From Erwinia phyllosphaerae (lineage in GTDB: Bacteria; Pseudomonadota; Gammaproteobacteria; Enterobacterales; Enterobacteriaceae), in contig NZ_JAHSPF010000007.1 of NCBI RefSeq assembly GCF_019132875.1, positions 186,001 through 250,000 on the forward strand: 64,000 nucleotides of DNA, written 5' to 3'. A program made the translations under genes and the position numbers. Shown here one piece after another: positions 54,202 to 63,644 of this stretch. Numbering within the stretch: the stretch's first letter is position 1; the number at the start of each line of letters is the position of its first letter. Under the pieces are notes generated by a model that worked only from the letters and a program-made list of their open reading frames with translations, ran no database searches and was not told where the DNA came from.

Positions 54202-57200
54202 ATGAACAGAAATCTGTATCGACTTATATACAGTAAAGCGCGCGGCATGCTGATTGCGGTGGCGGAATTTACTCGTTCTCAGCGTGCGGGTACAGCAGTA
54301 TCTTCATCCGGCAAGCGTAGCGCAAAACTCATCTGCAAGCTTAGCTCAATCAGTTTTGGCGTTTTGCTGGCTACGGGCGCGGTGCAGACGGTACAGGCCG
54401 CCATCGTCGCCGACGCCAACGTGGCGGCCGGGCTACAGCCGACAATTATTAACAATCCCGGCATGGCTACGCAGGTCGATATTCAGGCACCAAGCGCTGG
54501 GGGCGTATCTCGTAACGTTTATAGCCAGTTTGATGTCGATCGCAACGGTGTCATCCTGAATAACTCTCAGCACGGTGCTTTCACTCAGAATGGTGGCATG
54601 GTTGCAGGCAATGCTTCACTGGCACAGGGAGCGGCTAAAATTATTCTGAATGAAGTTAACTCCAGTAACCCGAGCCAGCTAAATGGCCTGATTGAAGTTG
54701 CAGGTCAAAATGCCCAGGTGGTAATCGCTAACCCATCAGGCATTACCTGCAACGGTTGCGCATTTATTAACGCTAACCGCGCCACGCTAACCACTGGTCA
54801 GGCGCAGATAAAAGACGGCGTATTAACGGGATACCGGGTTGAAGGCGGTGAGGTCGTGGTTGAGGGAGAGACTGTATGGGATAACAATCAGGACTATACC
54901 GATATTATCGCCCGTTCGGTCAAAATAAATACTCAAATGTATGCCAACGATCTGAAAATCACTACGGGCCTTAATAATGTAGATGCAACGAATACAAATA
55001 TTACCCGGCTCGATAATGCCGGGAGCGGTAAAGCACCTGAGCTTTCTCTGGACGTATCCAGCCTTGGCGGTATGTATGCCGGGAAAATTACGCTGGTAGG
55101 AACGGAAAAAGGCGTAGGGGTGAGCAATGCAGGCCAGATCATGGCAGGCGACGCTTTAACAGTGCTGAATGAAAATGGCGATATCCGCAATACCCGATAT
55201 ATGCACGGTGGGAATAAGCTGATTTTGGCCGCAAAAAATGTTCACAATGAGGGTAAAATAACCTCTGAAAAGGCTATTGAAATCGACAGTAGTGGAGCGG
55301 TCACCAACAATGGTCATATTTCTACCGATAGCTTCGAGGATGGTAATAGCGGGATAACCATTAAAGCCGCCAGTCTGGAAAGCCGTGGCGATATTACTAC
55401 CGGCGAAAGCTGGCAAAAAACGGGCAATATCAATATCGACACTACAGATAAACTGATTGCTACCGGCCATATCAGCGCGGGCGGTGACCTGACTATGCAG
55501 GGTAAGACGGTAAATTTGAGTGGAGGCAATACCCAGGCTAATAACATTAAGCTTATCGCCCGCGACGGAATGCTGGACACCAGCAATGCTCGTGTAGAGG
55601 CTTCGCGGCAGCTTACCATTGCCAGTAGCAAATTAAATAACAAGCAGGGCATTTTATTCGGGGAAGAAGTAGCTGTTACCACAGGCGATATTAATAATCA
55701 ATATGGCAGTATTCATGGCAGAAATAATTTTAAGCTGAAAGGAAACCGTATTACTAACACTGGCGGGGCGCTGGTGGCGGGTGATTCACTGGACATCACC
55801 GGTAACGAAATAAATAACCAGGCCGGACAAATCTACGCTGAAATGGGGGATGTCAGGCTTAACGTTACCGGAGATGTAGTGAATACTGATGGCGGCCAAA
55901 TCCGCGCTAACGGCAAGCTGCTTATTACTGCTGGTGGTAGTATCGATAACGCAGGTGAGATAATTAGCGGTGCTCAACTGATGATGACCGCAAAAGATAT
56001 CAACAATAACAACATGCTATATGCAGGTGACAGTATTGAATTAAACAGTGATGGCGCTGTCACTAACAACGGAATAATTCAGGCCGAAGGTGATGTAAAA
56101 ATAGCAGCCGCAACGCTGAATAGCAGGGGAACCATCAGTGCCAGAGATCATATCCGAGGCACGGGTAATATCAATATCAGGACTACCGGCGCTCTTATTG
56201 CCACTGGTCAAAACCTGGCAAATGGCAATCTGACTATGCAGGGTCAGACGTTGGATTTGAGCGGCAGCACAACCCAGGCGGCAAATATTACACTGGCGGC
56301 CAGCGATACGTTAAACACCAGTCATGCACAAGTTTCTGCCAGACAGCAACTTACTGCTACAGCCCAAAAAATCGATAACAAAGACGGTCTGCTTGAAGCT
56401 GAAGTCATCTCTGTTACGGCTGATTCGCTGGACAATCAGGCGGGAAGCATCCGTGCCATCAGCGAGCTGGCGCTAGCCGTTACCGACATCAATAATGAGC
56501 AAGGTTCCGTTACCGCAGCGGGTAAGGATATTTTCGCTAAAGCTCCCGTACCGGAAGATAAAGCGCCTTCTTTTTCTGAATGGGATACCAATGGCGACGT
56601 ATACAGGGAAATCACCTCTGTTATTGGCCGGAGATTTTTCCAGGGAAATATGCTTTCGGACATACTTAGCCATCTGTACGGAATACTTGTCAGCGGTGGT
56701 GAAATCGACAGTGATGTTATCCAGTCATGGGTTTCTTATGTCAGCGGTGGGCGCCAGCCTGAGCCCTATGAGGCGGCCATTAACACAGTGGTAAAAATCC
56801 TTACGGAAAAATGGTCGAGTCAGTCAGTCCCGGACGTCACGCCGCCTGCGAATGAAATCGTTGATGAAGACAAGGGCATAGCTGACGAAATCGTTGATGA
56901 AGACAAAGGCATAGTTGACGAAATCGTTGATGAAGACAAAGGCATAGTTGACGAAATCGTTGATGAAGACAAAGGCATAGCTGATGAAATCGTTGACGAA
57001 GACAAAGGCATAGCTGACGAAATCGTTGACGAAGACAAAGGCATAGCTGATGAAATCGTTGACGAAGACAAAGGCATAGCTGACGAAATCATTGACGAAG
57101 ACAAAGGCATTGCTGACGATAAAGTGCCTTCCTTCTCCGAATGGGATACCAATGGCGACGTATACAGGGAAATCACTTCCGTTATTGGCCGAAGGTTTTT

Positions 57201-57759
57201 TCAGGGAAACACGCTTTCGGACATGCTTAGCCACCTGTATGGAATACTTGTCAGCGGCGGTGAAATCGACAGTGATGTGATTCAGTCAATAGTTAACACG
57301 GTCAGCGGTGGGCGACCAACCGAAGCGTATGAATCGGCCGTCAACACGGTGGTAAGGGTACTTACGGAAAGATGGTCTGGTCAGTCAGCCCCGGCAGTCC
57401 CGGACGTCACGCCGCCTGCTAATGAAATTGTTGATGAAGACAAAGGCGAATGGTACATCCCGCCAATGGATATTGATGGCCATCAGGCACTTGAGCAGTG
57501 GCCACTGTCCGCCCTGACTCTCCAGCAGATTAAAACTGCTATAAGCAGTGGCGATATCAAATGGCAAAACACTTCAAAAGACTTTGTCGCTGACGTCGTT
57601 AACTATTTTGCCTGGACCCTGGCAAAAGGCGGCGAGATTAATGAACAGTTAGTTCATGCCATTGCCGCGCAGGTTTGGGGAATGGGCGTAACGGCAGAGA
57701 ATGACGCTTCAATCGCCAGCATTGCCAATATTGTTACCGCTAACTGGCCTGCTAAATAA
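54202..57759 (+). CDS. Two-partner secretion exoprotein (TpsA, filamentous-haemagglutinin type) with a repeated C-terminal domain
   Basis: The 1185-residue protein begins with an extended signal (MNRNLYRLIYSKARGMLIAVAE; cleavage near VQA66). A TPS/haemagglutination domain follows (about 67-300), with NPSGI at 177-181 and a C183/C186 pair (ITCNGC). Filament-type beta-helix repeats run to about 780 (NNGHISTDS, NNKQGILFGEE, NQAGQIYAEMG). The tail holds three copies of a helical-looking domain (789-873, 976-1060, 1098-1184) and acidic repeats (885-972). There is no VENN-type pretoxin motif and no immunity gene. The short length and tail suggest an adhesin or secreted effector, not a contact-dependent toxin. 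The tail's function is unknown. Confidence 0.9.
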   Translation: MNRNLYRLIYSKARGMLIAVAEFTRSQRAGTAVSSSGKRSAKLICKLSSISFGVLLATGAVQTVQAAIVADANVAAGLQPTIINNPGMATQVDIQAPSAGGVSRNVYSQFDVDRNGVILNNSQHGAFTQNGGMVAGNASLAQGAAKIILNEVNSSNPSQLNGLIEVAGQNAQVVIANPSGITCNGCAFINANRATLTTGQAQIKDGVLTGYRVEGGEVVVEGETVWDNNQDYTDIIARSVKINTQMYANDLKITTGLNNVDATNTNITRLDNAGSGKAPELSLDVSSLGGMYAGKITLVGTEKGVGVSNAGQIMAGDALTVLNENGDIRNTRYMHGGNKLILAAKNVHNEGKITSEKAIEIDSSGAVTNNGHISTDSFEDGNSGITIKAASLESRGDITTGESWQKTGNINIDTTDKLIATGHISAGGDLTMQGKTVNLSGGNTQANNIKLIARDGMLDTSNARVEASRQLTIASSKLNNKQGILFGEEVAVTTGDINNQYGSIHGRNNFKLKGNRITNTGGALVAGDSLDITGNEINNQAGQIYAEMGDVRLNVTGDVVNTDGGQIRANGKLLITAGGSIDNAGEIISGAQLMMTAKDINNNNMLYAGDSIELNSDGAVTNNGIIQAEGDVKIAAATLNSRGTISARDHIRGTGNINIRTTGALIATGQNLANGNLTMQGQTLDLSGSTTQAANITLAASDTLNTSHAQVSARQQLTATAQKIDNKDGLLEAEVISVTADSLDNQAGSIRAISELALAVTDINNEQGSVTAAGKDIFAKAPVPEDKAPSFSEWDTNGDVYREITSVIGRRFFQGNMLSDILSHLYGILVSGGEIDSDVIQSWVSYVSGGRQPEPYEAAINTVVKILTEKWSSQSVPDVTPPANEIVDEDKGIADEIVDEDKGIVDEIVDEDKGIVDEIVDEDKGIADEIVDEDKGIADEIVDEDKGIADEIVDEDKGIADEIIDEDKGIADDKVPSFSEWDTNGDVYREITSVIGRRFFQGNTLSDMLSHLYGILVSGGEIDSDVIQSIVNTVSGGRPTEAYESAVNTVVRVLTERWSGQSAPAVPDVTPPANEIVDEDKGEWYIPPMDIDGHQALEQWPLSALTLQQIKTAISSGDIKWQNTSKDFVADVVNYFAWTLAKGGEINEQLVHAIAAQVWGMGVTAENDASIASIANIVTANWPAK
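56566..56853 (+). repeat. TpsA tail domain, copy 1
   Basis: Residues 789-884 start PSFSEWDTNGDVYREITSVI, contain LVSGGEIDSDVIQS, and end in a linker PDVTPPAN. The DNA is near-identical to copy 2 at 57127-57423, 561 bases downstream, indicating a recent duplication. DTNGD resembles part of a calcium-binding loop, but the rest of an EF-hand is not present. Confidence 0.88.
56854..57117 (+). repeat. Eight 33-bp repeats encoding an acidic 11-residue unit in TpsA
   Basis: Eight contiguous units encode EIVDEDKGI(A/V)D at residues 885-972, with one EII variant. Variation is mainly at silent positions and one Ala/Val site. A ninth, isolated EIVDEDKG follows copy 2 at 57424-57447. The array carries about five acidic residues and one lysine per unit, so this segment is strongly negatively charged. 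Confidence 0.95.
57127..57423 (+). repeat. TpsA tail domain, copy 2 (and divergent copy 3 downstream)
   Basis: Residues 976-1074 repeat copy 1 including the PDVTPPAN linker. A third, divergent copy spans about 1098-1184 (57493-57753). It aligns to copy 2 from the Trp anchor (W981/W1100), with a five-residue insertion, and then without gaps over 56 residues, sharing GGEI and a C-terminal Trp. Confidence 0.85.
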
Positions 57760-57801
57760 GGCCGATAAGCCGCAGCAACAGGGATAATAATGTCCTGACT
57801 G

Positions 57802-57834
57802 ATACCGCCCTTTATAACAGGGCGGTATTTTTTT
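57802..57834. terminator. Terminator between tpsA and ssuB
   Basis: A perfect 10-bp stem (57802-57811 with 57819-57828) and 7-base loop is followed on the plus strand by seven T residues, ending the tpsBA unit before the convergent ssuB. Confidence 0.92.
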
Positions 57835-57866
57835 ATAGCAAGCACCTGAACCGACAGAGTGTTTTA

Positions 57867-58655
57867 TTAACGCTGCGCGTAACGCTTTTCCGCTTCAACC
57901 GGCGAACGCTTCATTACTCTGTCCAGCACTTCCGCTTCCAGCTCTGCCAGCCGTACAGAACCTTTGCGGCGCGGACGTGGCAGATCGACAGTTAAATCCA
58001 GGCCGATTTGACCTTCCTCAATCAGCAGTACGCGATCGGCCATAGCAACCGCTTCACTCACGTCATGCGTGACCAGCAATACGGTAAAATGATGTTTTTG
58101 CCAGAGTGATTCAATCAGATCCTGCATCTCAATGCGGGTGAGGGCATCCAGCGCGCCTAAAGGTTCATCCAGCAGCAGCAGACCGGGACGATGAATCAGC
58201 GCCCGGGCCAGCGCCACACGCTGTTTTTGCCCACCTGAAAGCGCCGCTGGCCATTCTTTGGCGCGATCGGCCAAACCCACCGCTTCTAACGCTTCCAGCG
58301 CTGCACTTTTCCAGGCCTTGCCTTTCAGCCCCAGGCCAACGTTATCAATAATGCTTTTCCACGGCAGCAGGCGCGCATCCTGAAACATTAAGCGCGTATC
58401 ATCTTTTGCCTCGCTCAGGGGCGCACTGCCAGCCAGCAGCTCACCGGATGTGCTTTTTTCCAGCCCGGCCAGCAGGCGAAGCAGCGTACTTTTACCGCAG
58501 CCGCTGCGGCCCACTACGGCAACAAACTGCCCGGAAGGGATATGCAGATCGATACTGTTCAGCACGGTCCGGCCATGATACTGCTTGCTGACGCTATTAA
58601 TAACCAGAGGCGTCCCGGCATTCAGACGTGCTGGAGAAGACGTTATCTCGCTCAT
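57867..58655 (-). CDS. ssuB: Aliphatic sulfonate ABC transporter ATP-binding protein
   Basis: The 262-residue ATPase energises sulfonate uptake. Walker [11 protein letters not shown]-loop FQDARLLPW, signature [15 protein letters not shown], Walker [13 protein letters not shown] and the switch histidine (LVTHDVSEA) are all intact. It is the last gene of ssuEADCB and overlaps ssuC by 4 bases. The N-terminus has a few extra residues relative to E. coli. Confidence 0.96.
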   Translation of the reverse strand: MSEITSSPARLNAGTPLVINSVSKQYHGRTVLNSIDLHIPSGQFVAVVGRSGCGKSTLLRLLAGLEKSTSGELLAGSAPLSEAKDDTRLMFQDARLLPWKSIIDNVGLGLKGKAWKSAALEALEAVGLADRAKEWPAALSGGQKQRVALARALIHRPGLLLLDEPLGALDALTRIEMQDLIESLWQKHHFTVLLVTHDVSEAVAMADRVLLIEEGQIGLDLTVDLPRPRRKGSVRLAELEAEVLDRVMKRSPVEAEKRYAQR

Positions 58656-59443
58656 GCGTTTTCCTCTTTCAGTTGATAAGCCGGATGCCAGCGCAGCCAG
58701 ACGCGTTCCAGTAGCAGCGCGCTGACGTCAGCCAGTTTCCCGAGCAGGGCATAGAGAATAATGGCGACCACCACAATATCGGTCTGTAAAAATTCGCGGG
58801 CGTTCATGGCCAGATAGCCGATGCCGGAGTTGGCAGAAATGGTTTCTGCCACAATCAGCGTCAGCCACATCAATCCCAGCGCAAAACGGACGCCAACCAT
58901 GATGGAAGGCAGCGCGCCGGGCAGCACCACCTGGATAAACAGGCTCCAGCCAGACAGCCCGTAGCTGCGGGCCATCTCCACCAGACCACGGTCAATATTG
59001 CGGATACCGTGATAGGTATTGAGATAAATTGGAAACAGCGTACCCAGGGCAACCAGAAATATCTTGGCGGATTCATCAATACCGAACCATAAAATCACTA
59101 GCGGGATAAGCGCCAGGTGCGGCACGTTGCGCAGCATCTGTACCGAGGTATCCAGCAGACGTTCGCCCAGGCGCGACATGCCGGTAATCAGTCCCAGAAT
59201 CAGGCCGATGGATCCGCCAATGCTAAAGCCCACCGCCGCGCGCCAGCTGCTAATAGCCAGATGCTGCCAGAGCTCGCCGCTGGCAGAGAGTTTCCAGAAA
59301 GTAATCACGATGGCTTCAGGCGAAGGCAGAATGCGGGTAGAAAGCCAGCCCGTTTGCGAAGCGATCTGCCAGACAACGACCAGCGCAATCGGCAACGCCC
59401 ATGGAATCAGCTGATTCCCGATACGATTAAGCGTTTTACTCAT
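58652..59443 (-). CDS. ssuC: Aliphatic sulfonate ABC transporter permease
   Basis: The 263-residue inner-membrane permease has about six helices and the BPD-transporter EAA loop ([29 protein letters not shown]). It pairs with SsuB and the binding protein SsuA. Length equals E. coli. It lies 7 bases after ssuD. Confidence 0.96.
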   Translation of the reverse strand: MSKTLNRIGNQLIPWALPIALVVVWQIASQTGWLSTRILPSPEAIVITFWKLSASGELWQHLAISSWRAAVGFSIGGSIGLILGLITGMSRLGERLLDTSVQMLRNVPHLALIPLVILWFGIDESAKIFLVALGTLFPIYLNTYHGIRNIDRGLVEMARSYGLSGWSLFIQVVLPGALPSIMVGVRFALGLMWLTLIVAETISANSGIGYLAMNAREFLQTDIVVVAIILYALLGKLADVSALLLERVWLRWHPAYQLKEENA

Positions 59444-59450
59444 GGCAACC

Positions 59451-60596
59451 TCAGCTTTGCGAAACTTTTTGTGGAGCGAAGTCGTGAGCTACGGCTTCAC
59501 CATGCGCCACGATGGCGTTTGGACGAGGAATTTCCGGCACGTTTAAATCAAGGTGCGGAAACAGTAATTCGCCCACGCGATACGCTTCTTCCAGATGCGG
59601 ATAGCCGGAAAGAATAAAAGTCTCTATCCCCAGGTCGGCGTATTCCTGCATTCTGGCTGCAACCGTTTCGCCATCGCCTACCAGTGCGGTACCCGCGCCG
59701 CCACGGACCAGGCCTACGCCAGCCCACAGGTTAGGACTGATTTCCAGCTTATCGCGACGACCACCGTGTAAAGCCGCCATGCGATGCTGACCAACAGAAT
59801 CCGTTTTGGCCAGCGCGGCCTGTGCTTTAGCAATGGTGGCATCGTCAAGGTGCGAAATCAGCCGCTCGGCAGCTTTCCATGCCTCTTCGTTGGTTTCACG
59901 TACGATAACGTGCAGACGGATGCCGAATTTTACCTTGCGCCCCTGTGCCGCCGCCTTTGCCCGTACCTGGTCTATTTTTTCTTTGACCTGAGCAGGCGGT
60001 TCTCCCCAGGTCAGATACACATCAACCTGTTCGGCGGCCAGATCCTGTGCCGGCTCGGAGGAGCCGCCAAACCACAGCGGCGGACGCGGCTGCTGCACAG
60101 GTTTAAACATCAGGCGAGCGCCGCGAACGTGCACATGCTTGCCTTCATAATCTACCGTTTCGCCTTCCAGCACTCGGCGCCAGACGCGGGTGAATTCCGC
60201 CGATTCCGCATAACGCTCACGATGATCGAGGAACACGCCATCGCCCGCTAACTCTTCTGCATCACCGCCGGTAACAAGATTAAACAGCGCGCGACCGTTT
60301 GACAGGCGATCCAGCGTCGCGGCCTGGCGAGCAGCCTGGGTAGGTGAAATCACACCGGGGCGCAAAGCCACCAGAAAACGCAGGCGCTGCGTTACCGGGA
60401 TAAGCGAGGCCGCAACCAGCCAGGCATCTTCACAAGAGCGGCCTGTAGGGATAAGAACCCCGCCAAAACCCAGGCGATCGGCGGCCTGCGCGATTTGCTG
60501 CAGATAACCATGATCGACCGGACGTGCTCCTTCAGTGGTGCCTAAGTAGTGACCGTCGCCGTGAGTAGGCAGAAACCAAAAAACGGAAAGGCTCAT
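59451..60596 (-). CDS. ssuD: FMNH2-dependent alkanesulfonate monooxygenase
   Basis: The 381-residue flavin-dependent, luciferase-like monooxygenase splits the C-S bond of alkanesulfonates to give sulfite and an aldehyde. It begins [19 protein letters not shown] and keeps [38 protein letters not shown]. Reduced FMN is supplied by SsuE of the same operon. Its start overlaps the ssuA stop by 4 bases. Length equals E. coli. Confidence 0.97.
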   Translation of the reverse strand: MSLSVFWFLPTHGDGHYLGTTEGARPVDHGYLQQIAQAADRLGFGGVLIPTGRSCEDAWLVAASLIPVTQRLRFLVALRPGVISPTQAARQAATLDRLSNGRALFNLVTGGDAEELAGDGVFLDHRERYAESAEFTRVWRRVLEGETVDYEGKHVHVRGARLMFKPVQQPRPPLWFGGSSEPAQDLAAEQVDVYLTWGEPPAQVKEKIDQVRAKAAAQGRKVKFGIRLHVIVRETNEEAWKAAERLISHLDDATIAKAQAALAKTDSVGQHRMAALHGGRRDKLEISPNLWAGVGLVRGGAGTALVGDGETVAARMQEYADLGIETFILSGYPHLEEAYRVGELLFPHLDLNVPEIPRPNAIVAHGEAVAHDFAPQKVSQS

Positions 60597-61564
60597 GGTG
60601 AAACTCCTTGCGTTGCGGAAGCGTCATGCCAGATACGACTGGCGATATCGACCTTCACCGGCATTAAATGATTGGCATAAAAAAGATCGGCGGTATGCTG
60701 CTGGGCCTGTACCGTTTTTTCGCTGACCGGGCCGATAACGGTAGGAGGACGGTGGTCAAGATAGCTGGCGATTACCGGCTTCGGCAGGCCAATCGTTTGT
60801 GAAAGCAGTTCGATACTCCGGTTGCGATCGCTACGCGTGAGTTCATCCGCCTGGCTAAAAGTGTCCAGGACAGCAGTCACAAAGGGGCCATTAGCCTCGG
60901 CAAAAGGTCGCGTTGCCAGATAGAACGAGCCGGTCAGATTCAGCCCGTTACCATCGGCAAGCACCCTGACTCCGCCCTGGAGTAGCGCAGAGGAATAGTA
61001 GGGATCCCAGATTGCCCAGGCATCGACATCGCCTTGCTGAAACGCGGCACGAGCATCTGCTGGCGTCAGATAAGCGGGCTGAATATCGCTAAATTTCAGG
61101 CCTGCTTTGGTTAAAGCACGCAGCAGTAAATTGTGTGAACTTGAGCCTTTCTGGAAAGCCACCTTATGGCCTTTCAGATCGGCGACGCTCTTAATCGGGC
61201 TATTTTTTGCTACCAGAATCACTTCCGACTGCGGTTTTGGTGGTTCAGAACCGACATAAAGCAGATCGGCCCCGGCAGCCTGGGCAAAAATCGGCGGGAT
61301 ATCGCCGGTACTGCCCAAATCGATACTGTTAACGTTTAGCGCTTCCAGCATCTGCGGGCCAGCGGGAAACTCGATCCATTTAATCTGCGTATGTGGAAAA
61401 CGCTTTTCCAGCAGCTGGTGCGAACGGGCCAGCGCCATACTGACCGATCCCTTTTGATAGCCAATACGAAACGTTTTTGGCGCGGCAGGCTCCTTGGCCA
61501 GTACGCTACCGGTCAGAACACCGCTGATAGCCAGCGCGGAAAAAAGACGTAAAAACAGGCTCAT
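60593..61564 (-). CDS. ssuA: Aliphatic sulfonate ABC transporter substrate-binding protein
   Basis: The 323-residue periplasmic binding protein has a signal peptide ([23 protein letters not shown]) and a NitT/TauT-family fold ([52 protein letters not shown]). It delivers sulfonates to SsuBC. It lies 10 bases downstream of ssuE. Confidence 0.96.
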   Translation of the reverse strand: MSLFLRLFSALAISGVLTGSVLAKEPAAPKTFRIGYQKGSVSMALARSHQLLEKRFPHTQIKWIEFPAGPQMLEALNVNSIDLGSTGDIPPIFAQAAGADLLYVGSEPPKPQSEVILVAKNSPIKSVADLKGHKVAFQKGSSSHNLLLRALTKAGLKFSDIQPAYLTPADARAAFQQGDVDAWAIWDPYYSSALLQGGVRVLADGNGLNLTGSFYLATRPFAEANGPFVTAVLDTFSQADELTRSDRNRSIELLSQTIGLPKPVIASYLDHRPPTVIGPVSEKTVQAQQHTADLFYANHLMPVKVDIASRIWHDASATQGVSP

Positions 61565-61574
61565 TTATTCTTCC

Positions 61575-62126
61575 TTATACCGCAGCGGCCAGCAGCTGAT
61601 GGCGGCGCGTCAATGCTTGCCAAAAAGTGTCTACAGATTCTGCGATACGCTCGGCCAGCACGGGCGCAAGTTCAGGCTGGCGATCGTAATGGCTAATCTG
61701 GCTGTCGTCGGCAAACACGCCGTGCAGCACTTCCTGCGCTTTCAGGGCGTTCAGTACCGGCTTGAGCGCATAATCGACCGCCAGCATGTGCGCCACGGTG
61801 CCGCCGGTTGCCAGAGGTAGAACAACCTTATGTTCCAGCGCGCGCTCTGGTAAAAGATCGAGTAGCGTCTTTAATGCGCCAGAAAAAGAAGCTTTATAAA
61901 CCGGCGTCGCCACAATTAGCCCGTCAGCGTTTTCAAGATCTTCCTTTAACGCCAGCAGCGCAGGGGAGTCGAAACGGGCATATAACAGATCTTCAGGGTG
62001 AAAATTATGCAGGTTCCAGGGGATAACCTCGACGCCGCGCTGTTCAAGTGCCTGCTGGCAAAGGGTCAGTAAAGCGGTTGACCGCGAAGGATAGCGAGGA
62101 CTGCCTGCCAGAGTAATAACGCGCAT
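61575..62126 (-). CDS. ssuE: NADPH-dependent FMN reductase
   Basis: The 183-residue flavodoxin-fold reductase provides FMNH2 for Ssu[16 protein letters not shown] binds the flavin phosphate and [26 protein letters not shown] is the family core. ATG 62126 ([10 protein letters not shown]) is preferred to the ATG one codon upstream because of spacing from AAGGAG. The C-terminus is about eight residues shorter than in E. coli. It is the first gene of the operon that mobilises sulfonate sulfur during sulfate limitation. Confidence 0.95.
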   Translation of the reverse strand: MRVITLAGSPRYPSRSTALLTLCQQALEQRGVEVIPWNLHNFHPEDLLYARFDSPALLALKEDLENADGLIVATPVYKASFSGALKTLLDLLPERALEHKVVLPLATGGTVAHMLAVDYALKPVLNALKAQEVLHGVFADDSQISHYDRQPELAPVLAERIAESVDTFWQALTRRHQLLAAAV

Positions 62127-62488
62127 CATCTCTCCTTATAACCAAAAGTTATTGATTAAAATATTTCCCGAACTGATGGAACTATCCTGACAGAGTGCGT
62201 AAGGAGGCTTAAATGATTTATCCGGCATATTTAAGTCATTTTCTGGATAAGTGAGCAGAGGCTAATGGGAAACAGCGAAAAAAGAAGAGGATAAGGGGAC
62301 GCAATCGTTTTACTTTCCGCGCAAAGGACTTTACCATTTTCCTCCGCGCCTGCAGCGTCACTGCGTCGGCAAAATGCGTCTCTCACGGGAAACTACATAA
62401 TAAAGGTGAGCAGGCGTACGCCTCAGTGTTGAGGGTTGCTCTGGCAACCAGTCCTTTCCCGATCCGCCTGGATCATTCAGGAGCGAAC
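62127..62488. promoter_or_regulatory. ssuE-pyrD divergent control region
   Basis: No gene is visible. Next to the ssuE ribosome site is a dyad ATAAC-N5-GTTAT (62138-62152), of the kind bound by LysR-type regulators such as Cbl/CysB, though unusually close to the gene. Toward pyrD, CATAAT at 62396-62401 may be a -10. The leader holds a palindrome (62412-62423) and two small hairpins (62434-62449, 62461-62474), the last 7 bases ahead of the pyrD ribosome site. The fimbrial genes found here in E. coli K-12 are missing. Confidence 0.45.
62300..62315 (+). promoter_or_regulatory. Possible PurR operator upstream of pyrD
   Basis: ACGCAATCGTTTTACT resembles the PurR consensus ACGCAAACGTTTTCGT in most positions. 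PurR represses pyrD in E. coli. The site lies about 100 bases upstream of the only visible -10, so its link to the promoter is uncertain. Confidence 0.35.
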
Positions 62489-63496
62489 ATGTATAACCTG
62501 GCCCGTAAAGCGCTTTTTCAGCTGGATGCTGAACGTGCGCATGAATTTACTCTTCAGCAGCTGCACCGCATAACCGGTACGCCGCTTATCCACCTGGTGC
62601 GCCAGACTTTACCCTTTAAGCCTGTTAACTGTATGGGGCTGGTTTTTAAAAATCCGCTGGGCCTTGCGGCAGGGCTGGATAAAAATGGCGAATGTATCGA
62701 TGCTTTTGGCGCGATGGGGTTTGGCTTTGTCGAAGTGGGTACCGTGACGCCGCGCCCGCAGGCGGGTAATGACAAACCGCGCATGTTCCGCATACGAGAA
62801 GCCGAAGGCATTATTAACCGTATGGGTTTCAATAATCTTGGCGTAGACCATTTGGTCAATAATGTTAAGCAATCCCGTTTTGATGGCATACTTGGCATTA
62901 ATATTGGCAAGAATAAAGATACGCCTGTTGAAACTGGAAAAGACGATTATCTGACCTGTATGGATAAAGTTTATCCTTATGCAGGTTATATTGCGATCAA
63001 CATCTCATCTCCGAATACGCCGGGCTTGCGTACGCTGCAATACGGTGAAGCATTAGACGATCTTCTGATAGCTATTAAACAAAAGCAGCAGGAGCTGGAA
63101 GCGCGCCACCATAAATATGTCCCGGTTGCGGTAAAAATTGCGCCAGATCTGGCGGAAGAAGAGCTAATTCAAATTGCCGATAGCCTGGTGCGTCATAATA
63201 TTGATGGCGTTATTGCCACCAATACGACGCTGGACCGCTCGCTGGTCAGCGGCCTGAAACACAGTGAAGAAGCGGGCGGCCTCAGCGGGCGTCCCGTGCA
63301 GCTACGCAGTACGGAAATCGTTCGTCGCCTGGCGCAGGAACTGCAGGGACGACTGCCGATTATTGGCGTAGGCGGAATCGATTCGCTGGTTGCAGCGAAA
63401 GAAAAAATAGCGGCGGGCGCCTCGCTGGTGCAAATATATTCCGGCTTTATTTACAAAGGGCCGCCGTTGATAAAAGAAATTGTTACCCATCTCTGA
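62489..63496 (+). CDS. pyrD: Dihydroorotate dehydrogenase (quinone), class 2
   Basis: The 335-residue membrane-associated flavoprotein oxidises dihydroorotate to orotate using quinone in pyrimidine synthesis. The N-terminal helices ([25 protein letters not shown]) form the membrane/quinone site. [30 protein letters not shown] (catalytic serine) and [27 protein letters not shown] (FMN phosphate) follow. ATG 62489 has CAGGAG upstream and matches E. coli; an in-frame ATG further up would add 21 residues. Confidence 0.97.
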   Translation: MYNLARKALFQLDAERAHEFTLQQLHRITGTPLIHLVRQTLPFKPVNCMGLVFKNPLGLAAGLDKNGECIDAFGAMGFGFVEVGTVTPRPQAGNDKPRMFRIREAEGIINRMGFNNLGVDHLVNNVKQSRFDGILGINIGKNKDTPVETGKDDYLTCMDKVYPYAGYIAINISSPNTPGLRTLQYGEALDDLLIAIKQKQQELEARHHKYVPVAVKIAPDLAEEELIQIADSLVRHNIDGVIATNTTLDRSLVSGLKHSEEAGGLSGRPVQLRSTEIVRRLAQELQGRLPIIGVGGIDSLVAAKEKIAAGASLVQIYSGFIYKGPPLIKEIVTHL

Positions 63497-63644
63497 TAAA
63501 AACCCGTTATAACGGCGCCAGGGGCTTTATTTTCGCCTCTGGCTCGTTTATATTTTCTCCTGTTTACCCATTTTCAGCCTGATTTGGCCGGATGCATTAT
63601 TCCCCGGACGATTAATAGCAGGTCTACTTATTACGGGACACTTC

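Noticed and set aside
56584-56610. EF-hand in the TpsA tail domain (DTNGD)
   Set aside because: Only the first positions of the loop fit; the glycine at position 6 and glutamate at position 12 are missing.
56824-57234. Minus-strand frames across the acidic repeat array
   Set aside because: These are complements of the 33-bp repeat and have no start signals or domains.
54202-57759. Contact-dependent inhibition (CdiA) protein
   Set aside because: No VENN/pretoxin motif, no variable toxin end and no room for an immunity gene before ssuB.
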